This document shows, in pieces, positions 37,570 through 48,479 of a stretch of DNA of 64,000 bases. The DNA is from Diphasiastrum complanatum. Taxonomy: Eukaryota > Streptophyta > Lycopodiopsida > Lycopodiales > Lycopodiaceae. The first letter of the stretch is position 1. Every line of letters begins with the position of its first letter. Where the stretch lies: assembly GCA_029204225.1 (NCBI GenBank), contig CM055107.1:16549309-16613308 (forward strand). The letters run 5' to 3'. The notes beneath the pieces were generated by a model. The model did not search any database. It had not been told where the DNA came from and worked only from the letters and a program-made list of their open reading frames with translations. The position numbers were made by a program, and so were the translations under genes.

Positions 37570-38118
37570 TCAAAACGATCTGGGTCTCTTGGCTAGGATA
37601 ACTCTAGGAGGAAGGAAAACAGTTGGCCTTCGAGATCCAGCTTTCTTGGGGACAGGCTGCTTCCTCTTCCTCCTAGAGGTAGTCGGCAAGTTGGTTCTAT
37701 CCAGAGGCAGTTCTTTGGAGGTGCTTGCATCATCAACATGCAGACCAAAAAAATGGTCCCGAATTCTTCTAAGAATGATAAAATCTTTTGGCATAATGGT
37801 GACACGCTTGCCATGCACTGCCAAAAGACAGGTACCCTCAAAAAATTGAGACAAAAAATCTTCTGCAGCACCTTGTAAGGCCTGCATGGTTGTCACGACA
37901 AAATGAACATTTAGCCCAAGTGACAGAGTGACATTCCTTATAGATCGACCGAAAGAAGCTCTAGGGTTCAACAGTTCAGTTGATCTCTGGAGTTTTCTAG
38001 TCTCCTTTAGCCAGACCTGCTTCCTGCCACATCTACGACCAGTACCAGGGGGAACATGGGCATGGGATGGTTGTACAGTGGTTATGGCACGGGCAGTGGA
38101 TTTGGTCCTGGACATCAT
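37570..38118 (-). CDS. Divergent intronless histone H3-like protein with C-terminal extension
   Basis: Start at 38118 or the adjacent ATG at 38115 (181 aa from the second). After Met it reads SRTKSTARAITT, against ART-K-QTARKS of H3: R2, T3, K4, T6, A7 and R8 remain, K9 is Ala and S10 Ile. The tail is 13 residues shorter than H3 and lacks K14, K18 and K27 contexts. The fold is complete: alpha-N ETRKLQRSTELL, alpha-1 SFGRSIRNVTLSL, alpha-2 MQALQGAAEDFLSQFFEG, loop 2 KRVTIMPKDF, alpha-3 ILRRIRDH. Loop 1 has canonical H3 length, not the extra residue usual in plant CENH3, though AAEDF and PKDF are CENH3-like. H3 K79 and R83 positions are Gly and His; H113, R116 and D123 equivalents remain. About 58 residues follow the H3 end, including SRRKRKQPVPKK, a likely nuclear signal. 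No intron; no in-frame stop. Confidence 0.78.
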   Translation of the reverse strand: MMSRTKSTARAITTVQPSHAHVPPGTGRRCGRKQVWLKETRKLQRSTELLNPRASFGRSIRNVTLSLGLNVHFVVTTMQALQGAAEDFLSQFFEGTCLLAVHGKRVTIMPKDFIILRRIRDHFFGLHVDDASTSKELPLDRTNLPTTSRRKRKQPVPKKAGSRRPTVFLPPRVILAKRPRSF

Positions 38119-38413
38119 TCTGAGAAGCAAATTAATAAAAAAAAGTTTGAACAAAGCGCAAGGAATGAAAACAAAAAAATCTACGAGAAGGGGACGTTTG
38201 AGATTGATACCAAAACTGAATATTACTTTCGAGCGCAAGATATATACAGAATATTTTAAGAAATGCGTGCTCGAAAGCGATATTGGACTAACAGCGGTAT
38301 TGGTCTTGAGCGCACTGTGAAAAGGCAGATGATTAAACGATGAGAGGGCATACTTGAGAGCGATATTAGGAGCAAAAACCGAAAATTTTGCGAAAAAAAA
38401 TGAAAATTCCGAG

Positions 38414-38700
38414 GACTTATATATACAAAATTTTTGCACGTGTGAAGAGATGGCCGAAGACACGTATCATCATCTGATTGGTCCACGTGGACTGTCCGTA
38501 CTAACAATGATGATCTCATTATGAGGCCACGTGGGTTGGGACACGTGCACGAATCCCTTTTCGACGCATGTCATTCTCGCATGTGACAGATGTCAGATTA
38601 ATCATTGTCTGTACAACGAGGTATTAATTCTGACCAATCATACGTTGACACGTGTTACTCCGTAACTCCTCCACACGTGCAAATTCTTTTCTATAAATAG
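38414..38700. promoter_or_regulatory. Divergent promoter-like region
   Basis: The reverse strand has TATATATAAG at about 38417-38426, suited to the H3-like gene; the forward strand has CTATAAATAG at 38691-38700. Between them are an inverted CCAAT (GATTGGTCC, 38478), a direct CCAAT (38634), the palindrome GTCCACGTGGAC (38481-38492) and further CACGTG cores near 38527 and 38541. This looks like a bidirectional plant promoter, but no transcript evidence is available. Confidence 0.5.
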
Positions 38701-40515
38701 GTCATTTTCGACTCGAATTTTCACTCAAATATTTTATTTCTTGGCCGGATATCGATTTCAAGCGCGCCATTTGCATTGATTACCCTCTGTTGACTAACTT
38801 GCAACTGGAACTGATACTGCCTTATCCGGTATCGCAGTCAAGCGCGTCTTACATCTCCTTTCTTGTCTGCTCTTTGTTCACGTGCTTGGATCCGATACTC
38901 TAATTTCTAATATCTCTTTCGAGCGCAAATTTTCTTGAGGTTCTTGCCTGACCTGCAGTTTGTGCCTGAGAGCGATATTTGAAATTTTACGTCTGTGATT
39001 TTTGTTTAAATAGTCTAATTTTGATTCTAGTTTGCTTTCTTTTTTTCATGAATTTGGTATTACTAATAGTTTGGAGTATTTCAAATCTTTTTTTTTTTTT
39101 TCTTTTTATTTTTCCTTCTAATACTAAGGATCTTGGTGTGGAGGTATTTTTTGAGATATATCTCAGATATAAGTCTCTGTTCAGTATTCCGTTATTCAGA
39201 TCTCAGAATAAAGACATGATTCATTTTTAGGACTTGGTGGCACTCGACAAGCATATCTATAAAGCTAAGCTTGACAAAATGTTCACCAAGTTAAATAATG
39301 ATTTCAAGTCTGTAGATGAGTGCCCAATTCACAATAAAATATGTAGATTTGTTGATTTTCAGTTTGCATTTGTTTTTTTTTTCTTTTGTTAAATATTTTT
39401 GACAATTCGAAAGCTGGCCCTTCTACTTCTGAAGCTGCTTCTTCCAGTGGTACAAAGTCTCAAAAGTCGAAGATTGTAGATATAGAAATTTTTTTATTGA
39501 TACGAGCGTTACTTTAGATGACTGTACAGATTTTGATCCTGCATGAAACAAGGCATCATTTATTGGCCCTAGGACTCCCAACACCTTTTTTCTTCTCATA
39601 AATGTCTTATCACATTGCCTACTTATAATATAGATAGTAATTCCTTGTTGACATTATTGGATATATCAGATCTTTTTGATTTCACCGAGGCTGAGACTCT
39701 TTGCATTTTGAACAAAGAGCTTGATGAATTTTCGGATATAATTGATTTTGATGCTGATGATCTTCTCCCTGGTGTTGACAATGTACATAATGATAAGTTT
39801 TATTTAGGGAAAGATTGCTTGAAAATGGCTATGGAGGAAATGCGCAACAAAGAAGATTATCTACCTTCTGTGGAAGAGTTTCTCAGAATCCAAAGTCAAC
39901 TTGGTTTTCCACAACCAACTATCTATTCACCAACAATATTGACATCAAAAGGTGGACATAATATTGATGGAGAGACAGTAATCAGGGAAGACAAAGCCGA
40001 ATGCGTAAGTTTTTGTACTAGTAAATTCGTTATGTCAGATTATATACTGGAGCTTACTTTGTTTTTTTTCATTTCAGAAAATAATTTTCTTTGATGATTT
40101 CGCAATTTGTTGAGGAGGGCAGAGATCTTCTGCTAGAGAATTTTCAAGACATCATGCATTGGGACACTATTTAAAGTTCTTCAAGAATAATGAGATAAGT
40201 GTTGCCCATTCAAAGTTTCATCAACATGATGAGACTATGATTATGGCAATCAAGGCACTGTCTCATTTTCTTGGAGGACATAATTTCAATAAGGCGCATA
40301 AAATAATTTTTGTAAAGAAAACCATTGCGGTTAAAATTTTAGGATATGGACTAGTGAATTCCATGCTCAGATCATCTCATTTTGAATTGTATGTTGCTTA
40401 CGTTGATCTGAGTAAGCATGAAAACTATGAGCTGTTGGATCCATACAAAAGAAGAAAATTGTTGCATGATTCTAAGTTGCAACTTTCATTGGAGAAAGTA
40501 TCGGAAGCAGAGTAG
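38701..40515 (+). other. Possible spliced gene or decayed gene, forward strand, family unknown
   Basis: Downstream of the forward TATA box, coding-like segments appear in shifting frames: DLVALDKHIYKAKLDKMF near 39231, a Ser-rich piece (AGPSTSEAASSSGTKSQKSK) near 39415, then 39615-40010 with an acidic domain (LDEFSDIIDFDADDLLPGV, DYLPSVEEFLRIQSQLGF). It meets a consensus GTAAGT donor at about 40012 and a pyrimidine-rich acceptor ending near 40078. A last open frame at 40159-40515 encodes 118 residues (GHYLKFFKNN ... LSLEKVSEAE). No initiator ATG follows the promoter closely, and stops interrupt the joins I tried. I recognise no family; it may be a pseudogene. Confidence 0.35.
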
Positions 40516-40575
40516 ATACTGCTGAATTGTACTTGGTAAATATTTTTATTTAATATACAAAATTTTATTGTGTGT

Positions 40576-41759
40576 CTATTGCCTACTGGCTTGTATAAAT
40601 TTGCATGTTTTTTGAAGTTTTTTATAGTTCATCGATCTTGTATTATGACGAATTTGGATTCTTCTGTAAAACCATTGGAAAAGCTGCAGTATATAGTTGT
40701 TTTTTGTGCTAGTCCCGCCATGTTGTGTACTTTTATGAAATGTTGCTCTTTCTTGCCAATGAGATTTTTCCATTCCTTGCGATGACCATATGGTAAGACT
40801 TCCACTATTTCTTGCAAAGAATGTCAAATGATGTCGTAAGATGTGCTGCATGTCATAAAAACATAATCAAAATCAGTACCAAAAGTATCTAATTTAATTG
40901 CACATATTTGTCTATCATAGTGTAACATCAAAATCTTACCATATAATATGTTATATGAACAACACTCCATGCACTTTGAACTGCATCCACAAATTCATCG
41001 GTTGTTTTCTATACCATTTGTACATCAGTATTTGAAAATTTATCTTTTCTCAAGTATTTTACCATGTTGTCTAACTTTTTCCAAACTTCTACTTTGTGTA
41101 TATGAGTAGAACCTTATTCTTCAAAATCTTGAGTTGTTGCAATAGTTTCTTTCCAAACCATGTATTGAACCTTGGATTGTTTGCCAGAATAATTTGATTG
41201 GAAACTTTGAGCTTTAGATCCTCCAATGCTCGGCTTGCATGAAATATTTCCTGTTTTACCTTATAGCTTGTCATCTTTTTTTTATTTTAACGTGGCCTTT
41301 ATGTAAACCTGCTTTGGACAACACATCCTCTAATCTGGAAATATCTTTCTTCGCAGAGGCCTCTAGCTCGGAATTCCATGCAAACAAGATGTGAAGATAA
41401 ATTCTTTTTTCTATAATACGCACATCTGCATGCAATGTACAGATATGAACATTTCGTAGAGGAATCAGTAGTATAGGTTTCCAATTAGGATCTTCTCGAT
41501 CTCTTGATATTCTTGTAATCCTTGTAATGTCTTTTGTTGTTTTCATGTAGTACAAACAAGGGTGTTTAGAGTTAGCGCCATGAGATACATTGAACATGCA
41601 TTTTAATGTCTTCAGATCTCCTGCTAAATGCCATTCAATGTTGAAAGTGCCAATTCTAGGAATATTGAGTGGAACTCCCTCCATGTGATTTTTTATGGTG
41701 GCAGGATATGATGTTCTATTAAATATCCATGAGAGAATGTCATGGTCTTCTTTCAGCAC
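40576..41759 (-). pseudogene. Two-exon coding unit of an uncharacterised family, frameshifted
   Basis: Exon 41759-40940, after a TTCTCTTATAG acceptor, encodes HDILSWIFNRTSYPATIKN, then GDLKTLKCMFNVSHGAN, HPCLYY, and VHICTLHADVRIIEKRIYLH. A run of eight A at about 41280 shifts frame; coding continues as VKQEIFHASRALEDLKLKV and, after another shift and one stop, AVQSAWSVVHITYYM. A GT donor at 40939 joins in frame to exon 40845-40576: HILRHHLTFFARNSGSLTIW, SSQGMEKSHWQ, FHKSTQHGG. The GDLK...C and YMHxLxxH...GSL...QGMEK patterns recall an uncharacterised family I have met in animals and early land plants, often in repeat-rich DNA; that link is from memory. Upstream exons are missing. Confidence 0.5.
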
Positions 41760-41939
41760 CTATAAGAGAATACAAAAACGTGATTAGCCTCATAATATTA
41801 ACACATAGAAGATTTCCCAAATGGAATCCATATTCAAATGATTATCTCTATTTATTATGCAAAGGAACTGCTATACTTGAAATGCTGCCAACCACCAAAT
41901 ATCATTTTCTGATTGAACATTGAAATTGAGGCCTTATGA

Positions 41940-42108
41940 GTCGTCTGAATTTGAAAGTGCTCCATTCATCCATGAAATTGAGATTTGAGTGCTCCATTAT
42001 CTCCTCTTGAGAAATGAGCTCCCCCTTGAGTTCCTTCACTTCCAACATGAGATTAGTTCTCACACAAATATCAAGCTTGAAGAGCCTACCATCTCTGAAG
42101 AAACGAAA
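41940..42108 (-). pseudogene. Possible copia GAG-pre-integrase scrap
   Basis: The reverse strand reads RLFKLDICVRTN followed by LEVKELKGELISQEE, resembling the segment GRLFKLDANVANESVNLAREEL of family A. Short and weak. Confidence 0.3.
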
Positions 42109-43126
42109 TGTTTCTAACTACAAAGCCTTGCTAGCTTTCAACCCTCAGCCTGACGAAGATGTTCGCGAACACGAAAGTCAGGAGACATGAAGCCCGAAAA
42201 GTTTCGCGAACACAAAAGTCAAAGGAGATGAAGACAAACAGTTCGTGAACACGAAAGGTTCACGAACGAGAATCTTTTGCAGTCTGGCATGAGAATCTTT
42301 TGCGGTCCAGTACGAGAGAAAAGCAGACGAGCAAAACGAAACCAACGACGTGACAAGAAAAATGTCGCGAAACCCGTTTTTCCCTCACGCTTTAAAGAGT
42401 ACTAGCAAAGATCACACAAGTACCCAGAAGTACAGTTATCTGATCTGATGGCATGAGGTCAGCATATACAATTTAGGTTGAGGCTAATCTGCCACTCTTG
42501 TAGTTATCTGATTAGTTGTAGATGCTTAATCACTCTAATCTTAGACTTACATAGAGCAACTATACTTACTGGATGATACTTGACATATAGATCAATAGAG
42601 TACACATACAGTGCAATGTAGAAGTCTGATGCAAGTAAGCAATCAAGACGAAATACAAAATACATGTTAGCCTACGTGTGGAGACAATTCTGTCTAGGAT
42701 CTGTAGATCCAACTGTCCGCTAGTAAAGCGAGACGAATGCTCATGAGAGAACTGTGTTTCTCCCACGCCAACACACTGCATGGATTTTCATGCAGCAGTG
42801 CTTGAAAAAATCAGAGAAAGATCAATATAGATGTTTTTTCTCGTTGTGTCTGATCTCGAATGCAAATGTGTCTGCTATCAATTGTATGTCTGAGTTTTTC
42901 TTGTTCATTTGAATTATGCACCTTGGTTGAAACCGTATTGAATGTTGCATTAATTTAATAAACGTAGATCAACAGTGCCTGACTACACTCTGGAGGACTA
43001 TAGGAGTGATTCAACTAGTAGTGTCCAGCGATCGCATCTAAAATCCATTCGAGCGCAAGAGGGTCGTGGTTCCTTCGTGAAAGCTTTGTGACTGCGATCC
43101 TGATTTCTCATTCCTCTTCATCATCA
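42109..43126 (+). repeat. LTR of a further copia element (family G)
   Basis: The right end is set by TCATCA followed by the primer-binding site at 43128. The left end is uncertain; TGTTTCTAAC at 42109 after a purine-rich stretch is the best candidate. It contains a ~40-base tandem repeat built on TTCGCGAA (42161-42270). About 360 bases of leader follow before another LTR interrupts. Confidence 0.5.
42161..42270. repeat. ~40-base tandem repeat with TTCGCGAA palindromes
   Basis: GTTCGCGAAC at 42161, TTTCGCGAAC at 42202 and GTTCGTGAAC at 42241, each followed by ACRAAAG, spaced about 40 bases apart. Confidence 0.75.
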
Positions 43127-43127
43127 G

Positions 43128-43139
43128 TGGTATCAGAGC
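43128..43139 (+). other. Primer-binding site, copia family G
   Basis: TGGTATCAGAGC, a perfect initiator tRNA-Met complement, one base after the LTR end. Confidence 0.85.
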
Positions 43140-43496
43140 CGATCATCCTGTCATATCTGACATAGCCAAGAAGCTAGCAGATCCAGGAGGCCAAGCATTC
43201 AACAAACAAATCAGCACAGAACAGACAAGAGAACAACAATAGTTCATCCTACGTCTGAAGACTTCATTAAACCATTCAAGTTCAAATTTGATCATTAGAC
43301 ACAAAAAGTAACACAAGCATTTCTTCCTCTTACAAGAGCAAAATTATCAATCAATTTGAGTTACTAGATCTTGCCTTTCACAAATGAAGGTACTCCAAGA
43401 ACATTTGGATCAAACTCTAAACAAGAGTTTCACACACCTCTATGACTCTTTTTCAAGCCAAAAAGCACTCAAACACTATGATTAGGAGTGAAACTG

Positions 43497-44563
<1,067 letters not shown>

Positions 44564-44592
44564 ACCCCCCCTTAAGCTTAACTCCTAGGATC

Positions 44593-45477
44593 CTAAATGA
44601 AATTAAGCAAGCTACATATACTCCATTCCGCTGTGGTGTGTAGCTGGTGGTGAACTGATGATGAATGTCGAATGATGCCAGTCTTAGGCTTTTGATGATG
44701 TCCATTGTGTTGTTGTGATTGCTGTTCTGAAACAGTTTGCTCAATTTTTGTCTTCTTGTCCTTCAAAGATTTCTTCTTCTGGAACTGTTGCTTATTTGAA
44801 TAGAGAGCGACTGTCTTCGAATTCGACGTGGATAAGCTTTTCCTGATTACTTCTTCCTGCAATAAGCTTGCTATCACCTTTTGTAGAGACAGGTCAGGAA
44901 AATTGCTAAGTAGCAATACTAAATTGTCGTAAGAGGGAGGAAGACTGGACAGAAGAGACATGTTAGCATCTTCGTCCAATACTAGCAAACCGACTACAGC
45001 TAACTGATTGAGTAGCTGTTTGAATTCATTTAGATTATTAGTGACTGATTTTGCTTCACTCATCTTGAGTGACAGAAACTTCTTCCTCAAGAAGAGTCGA
45101 GTCGATACATCTGTCATTTTGTATAGACCAGTAAGAATGTCCCATGCCTCTTTGGAGCTGGAACAATTAGCTACATGAGCTATTTGTGAATCTTTAAGAT
45201 TCAGAGATACAATGGCAAGGGCTTTGACATTCTTAGCTTCTCAGGCTGTCAGCATATAAGGTTCAGCCGGCTTGGCTATTGAACCGTTGACGTATCCCCA
45301 GAGTTCTTTTTTTGTGGGTATCATCTTCATCTTGAACTTCCACATGTGGAAGTCATCACCGTGGAACTTGTTGATCAAGCGGATTTGTGAAGATGTTCCT
45401 TCCATGATGAATGATCTAAGTATAGTAAAACAGTTTTGAATACTAATAGTAGTTTGGAACGATGGCTCTAATACCAC
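44593..45477 (-). pseudogene. copia family C gag fused to an integrase remnant
   Basis: Between the two LTRs only ~0.9 kb of internal sequence remains. Gag N-terminus: KFHGDDFHMWKFKMKMI and KKELWGYVNGSIAKP (45241-45477). Gag C-terminal half: LFLRKKFLSLKMSEAKSVTN, SLLSSLPPSYDNLVLLLSNF and LQEEVIRKS (44593-45117), then a Lys-rich tail. Without a zinc knuckle it runs into an out-of-frame integrase piece (HHQFTTSYTPQRNGV, 44600-44690). So protease, most of integrase and all of RT and RNase H have been deleted. Confidence 0.82.
45465..45476 (-). other. Primer-binding site, copia family C
   Basis: The reverse strand reads TGGTATTAGAGC, one base from the usual site, three bases inside the 5' LTR end. 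Confidence 0.78.
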
Positions 45478-45479
45478 TC

Positions 45480-46090
45480 TGTTGGAGGCTCTCGAAGAGA
45501 TTAGGTGCGGAATAGGAAACAGAGCTCCAACATAGAGAGCCTGAACAGGAACTTTACCAAACTACAACATCAACATTGACTTAGATCGAATGGAGGAATG
45601 TCTGGTAGGTGTTAAAGACAACCATGAAGGGAGCGAAACAATTAGGTGTCTTAGACAACCATGCTTCCTTCGAGATTAGACATTTCGAATTGAGTGAGCA
45701 TCAATTGAGAAAGAGAATTATCAGAAAGCATTTGTAGTGGAATACACATAAGAAAATAGAGAATCTGAATTAAGCTTATTGTGAATACAATGATCAGATC
45801 ACAATCTTGTGCCCAAGAATGGTTCAGTATTGGTGCACTATGTGCAATGATCTTACTTAGCTAGCTACAGATTGAATAACTATCTCTATTTCTTGAATAG
45901 CTTTTACTCTCTCGGATATCTCTAATTCTAAGGAATCAAACAATAAAGACACAATGGAGTTTGCGCATGAACTCTGATTCACTCTTCTCTACTTCTCATC
46001 AACATGTAATAATCTTACATGTATATATACTTATGCTCGTGAATTGCGGGGCTTGACAAATTGCAAGTAAATAGTTGCGAGTTTTGCGAG
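45480..46090 (-). repeat. Truncated 5' LTR of copia family C
   Basis: Matches 43497-44100 with about one mismatch per 15-20 bases, then loses similarity near 46050-46090, so its outer part, including the (GA)n position, is missing. Confidence 0.82.
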
Positions 46091-47394
46091 TTTTGTTTGG
46101 CCAATGTCGTAGATAGCCATGCTCAAACATTAACTAAAGAGAATTTTTATTGACATAAACATATGAACATTACCTAATAAAAAATGATTTTGATATTACT
46201 TGGTGCTTTTATTTAGCATTTTAGAATGCCAATTCAAAATGCTCTAAGATATAAGTATGATGATATTAGACTTTGCATTGTGTCGTAAAAGGGGAGTATT
46301 GTAGTGTGTAAATATTTAGAACATCTATGAACCTCATGAAGTTATAGCTTATTTGGAAAAGATCGTCCATAAATAACAAGAACATAACATTTTCATAAAC
46401 AACATATAAATAGAATGTGTTTCTAATGGTGCATTGCTTAGGTCTTGAGCTTATTTGTATCACAATTTAAGGGCTAAACTTCATTGACCCTAAAATCAAT
46501 GAGAACATGAAAGAGTGAATAGTTAATGTTGTTATGTGAAAATCTTGGTTAGCAAAATCATTACATGTATTCAATGTTGTCATGATTGTGTTTTTGTTTT
46601 CATAAAAATATGTTAAGTAATTGTGTAGAGCATACGGTCATACTTCCGAATGAAAAAGTAACATAGACCCAACCTCAATCTACATTCTCATGGCTTAGCC
46701 TTCTATGACGATACACAATGCTAGTAACTACAAATAGATCACTAAAAACTAAATCTTGATGTACATGAGCAAACAAACAAGTGATATGAGTGGGTTTGAC
46801 ATGAAAACCCATGTTTGATATGACCGAGATGTTTATCAAAATATGATCATTCTAAAGAGGCTACACATGAGCAGTTTATGTGACCTACACTATTTGGGAC
46901 ATTCTCTCAATGCTCGAAGGAATTATCAACCAATTGATGAACGTAGGTGATAGGAATTATCAACCAATTGATGAACATAGGTGATAGGAACATTGCTACA
47001 ATATGCACACTTTGCTATTGGTTCAACACTTAAGGACCTTCTATAAACTTGGCTACAAAAAACATGTTTCATAATTGCAGGTTGCCATGGCATACTTGGG
47101 TCATACTTGGGTATTCCCACTTTTAAAACGAATTCAGTGTGAATTTGGGGTCTTACAATCTTAATGCATCACCTTTTGTAAAAAAAACAGTAAGTAATCT
47201 CATGTATTTTGGAAGGACCATGGCAACCCTCCTAAGCTCGACAAGCAGTATACAAGGTTGTTCCTTATTATAATGGACTTTGCATGTGATTAATAACGCT
47301 ACAAGAAGTGAGATGATTTTTACACTTTCGCTTTGAAATTTAATATGCCGACATGAGGTTTGTCTTTGATGCTCAGTTATTATGAAACAAGTCT
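46091..47394. other. Spacer with a 34-base tandem duplication
   Basis: No gene seen. A 34-base unit (AATTATCAACCAATTGATGA...) is repeated in tandem at 46921-46987 with one difference. Confidence 0.6.
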
Positions 47395-48165
47395 CAAGGA
47401 TTTGTAGAAGTTGTGAGTTTTACTTACAATTATGGCAGTGAAGAATGCACCCAGCAGTGAAAAACCATCCATGGCAATGAAAGCAACCCTGAAACAATGA
47501 GAACCATGGCAAGTCACAGTCTTTACAAAATCATCACCTACAATGCTAAGGGGTAGTAGTTTGATGAAAAGGAGACAATGCCCGGGTTTGAATCTTTTTG
47601 AGCTTCCATGTCATACAATCTGCTACCCGTGATCTGCACAGAAATTATGTAAGCTCCTAGAGGAGCACAAGACACTATATTAAGCAATGTGCCAAAACTT
47701 GGCAGGCCAAGAAGCTAAGATTTTATTGAAAACATGAGTGACCACTACATGCCATCAAAAAAATATATTTAAAGAGAGCTAAGGTAAAGAGAACCTAGCA
47801 TTTGAATTGCATTGATCAAATGCCCAGCTAATCCTGCTACCATGGACAATACTACAAAGGCAGGCCTATGGGTGCCCCAGACATGCAAGCAATGATCAGA
47901 TCAAATTCTGACTCCAAGCTAGCCCAGAACTGCAAGTAGGTCAATGAATTGCAAGTACCAATACCAAGTTCATAGCATCCAAAAAATAGGCCCACCTGTC
48001 CCAAATCATCATTAGCAAACATCATTGATCCTACCCCATAGGTTATGGCCATAAAGAGTAGCCAAAATTTTGCACAGATCAAAGATTCCCAAATTGTTAG
48101 ATCATTTCCTATGGAGGGCAGAGAGTAGGTAGGCAAATAACTGCTGGGTTTGAGACACAATCTTC
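47395..48165 (-). pseudogene. Nodulin-like / NFD4-like major facilitator pseudogene fragment
   Basis: The reverse strand from 48160 encodes LPSIGNDLTIWESLICAKFW, LLFMAITYGVGSMMFAND and DLGQVGLFFG, which match the conserved GED...TIxEAL...DFWxLF...GxGSGLTxxDNLGQ region of plant nodulin-like transporters. After a frameshift it continues RPAFVVLSMVAGLAGHLINA, then LYDMEAQKDSNPG, a stop, and CHGSHCFRVAFIAMDGFSLL followed by FYKSLR (about 47400-47500), the usual C-terminal pattern. The N-terminal nodulin half is absent. Frameshifts and stops make it a broken host gene fragment. Confidence 0.72.
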
Positions 48166-48479
48166 AGTATTAGTATGGAAGTTTATTATGTGTGGATAAT
48201 CTTTCTCTGAATCTTGTTCGAACTGCCCAATGTTTGCAATTAGCTGTTATTGATTTCATCTTCAACACCCATAGTATTTTCTATAAAATATGACTAATCT
48301 TGTACATCAAATTGTTGACGACCATTACAAATAAGCGATTCAAACAGTTTTGTTGGAGGCACTATGTTAAAAATCATAGATTTTTGTACCACCTAGAACA
48401 GAAACACTAAAAATTTGTTGAGTCAATATTTGTCCCAAAGGCAAATTCAAAGGCAGATCTACAATCAACAGTTTTTTGT

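Noticed and set aside
37570-38118. Calling the H3-like gene CENH3
   Set aside because: Loop 1 has the canonical H3 length and not the extra residue usual in plant CENH3, the gene has no introns, and the C-terminus is extended. AAEDF and PKDF alone are not enough.
37570-38463. 297-residue H3-containing frame starting at 38463
   Set aside because: The first ~115 residues are Phe/Ser-rich, lie upstream of a likely TATA box (38417-38426) and bear no resemblance to H3. The H3-like protein is taken to start at 38118/38115.
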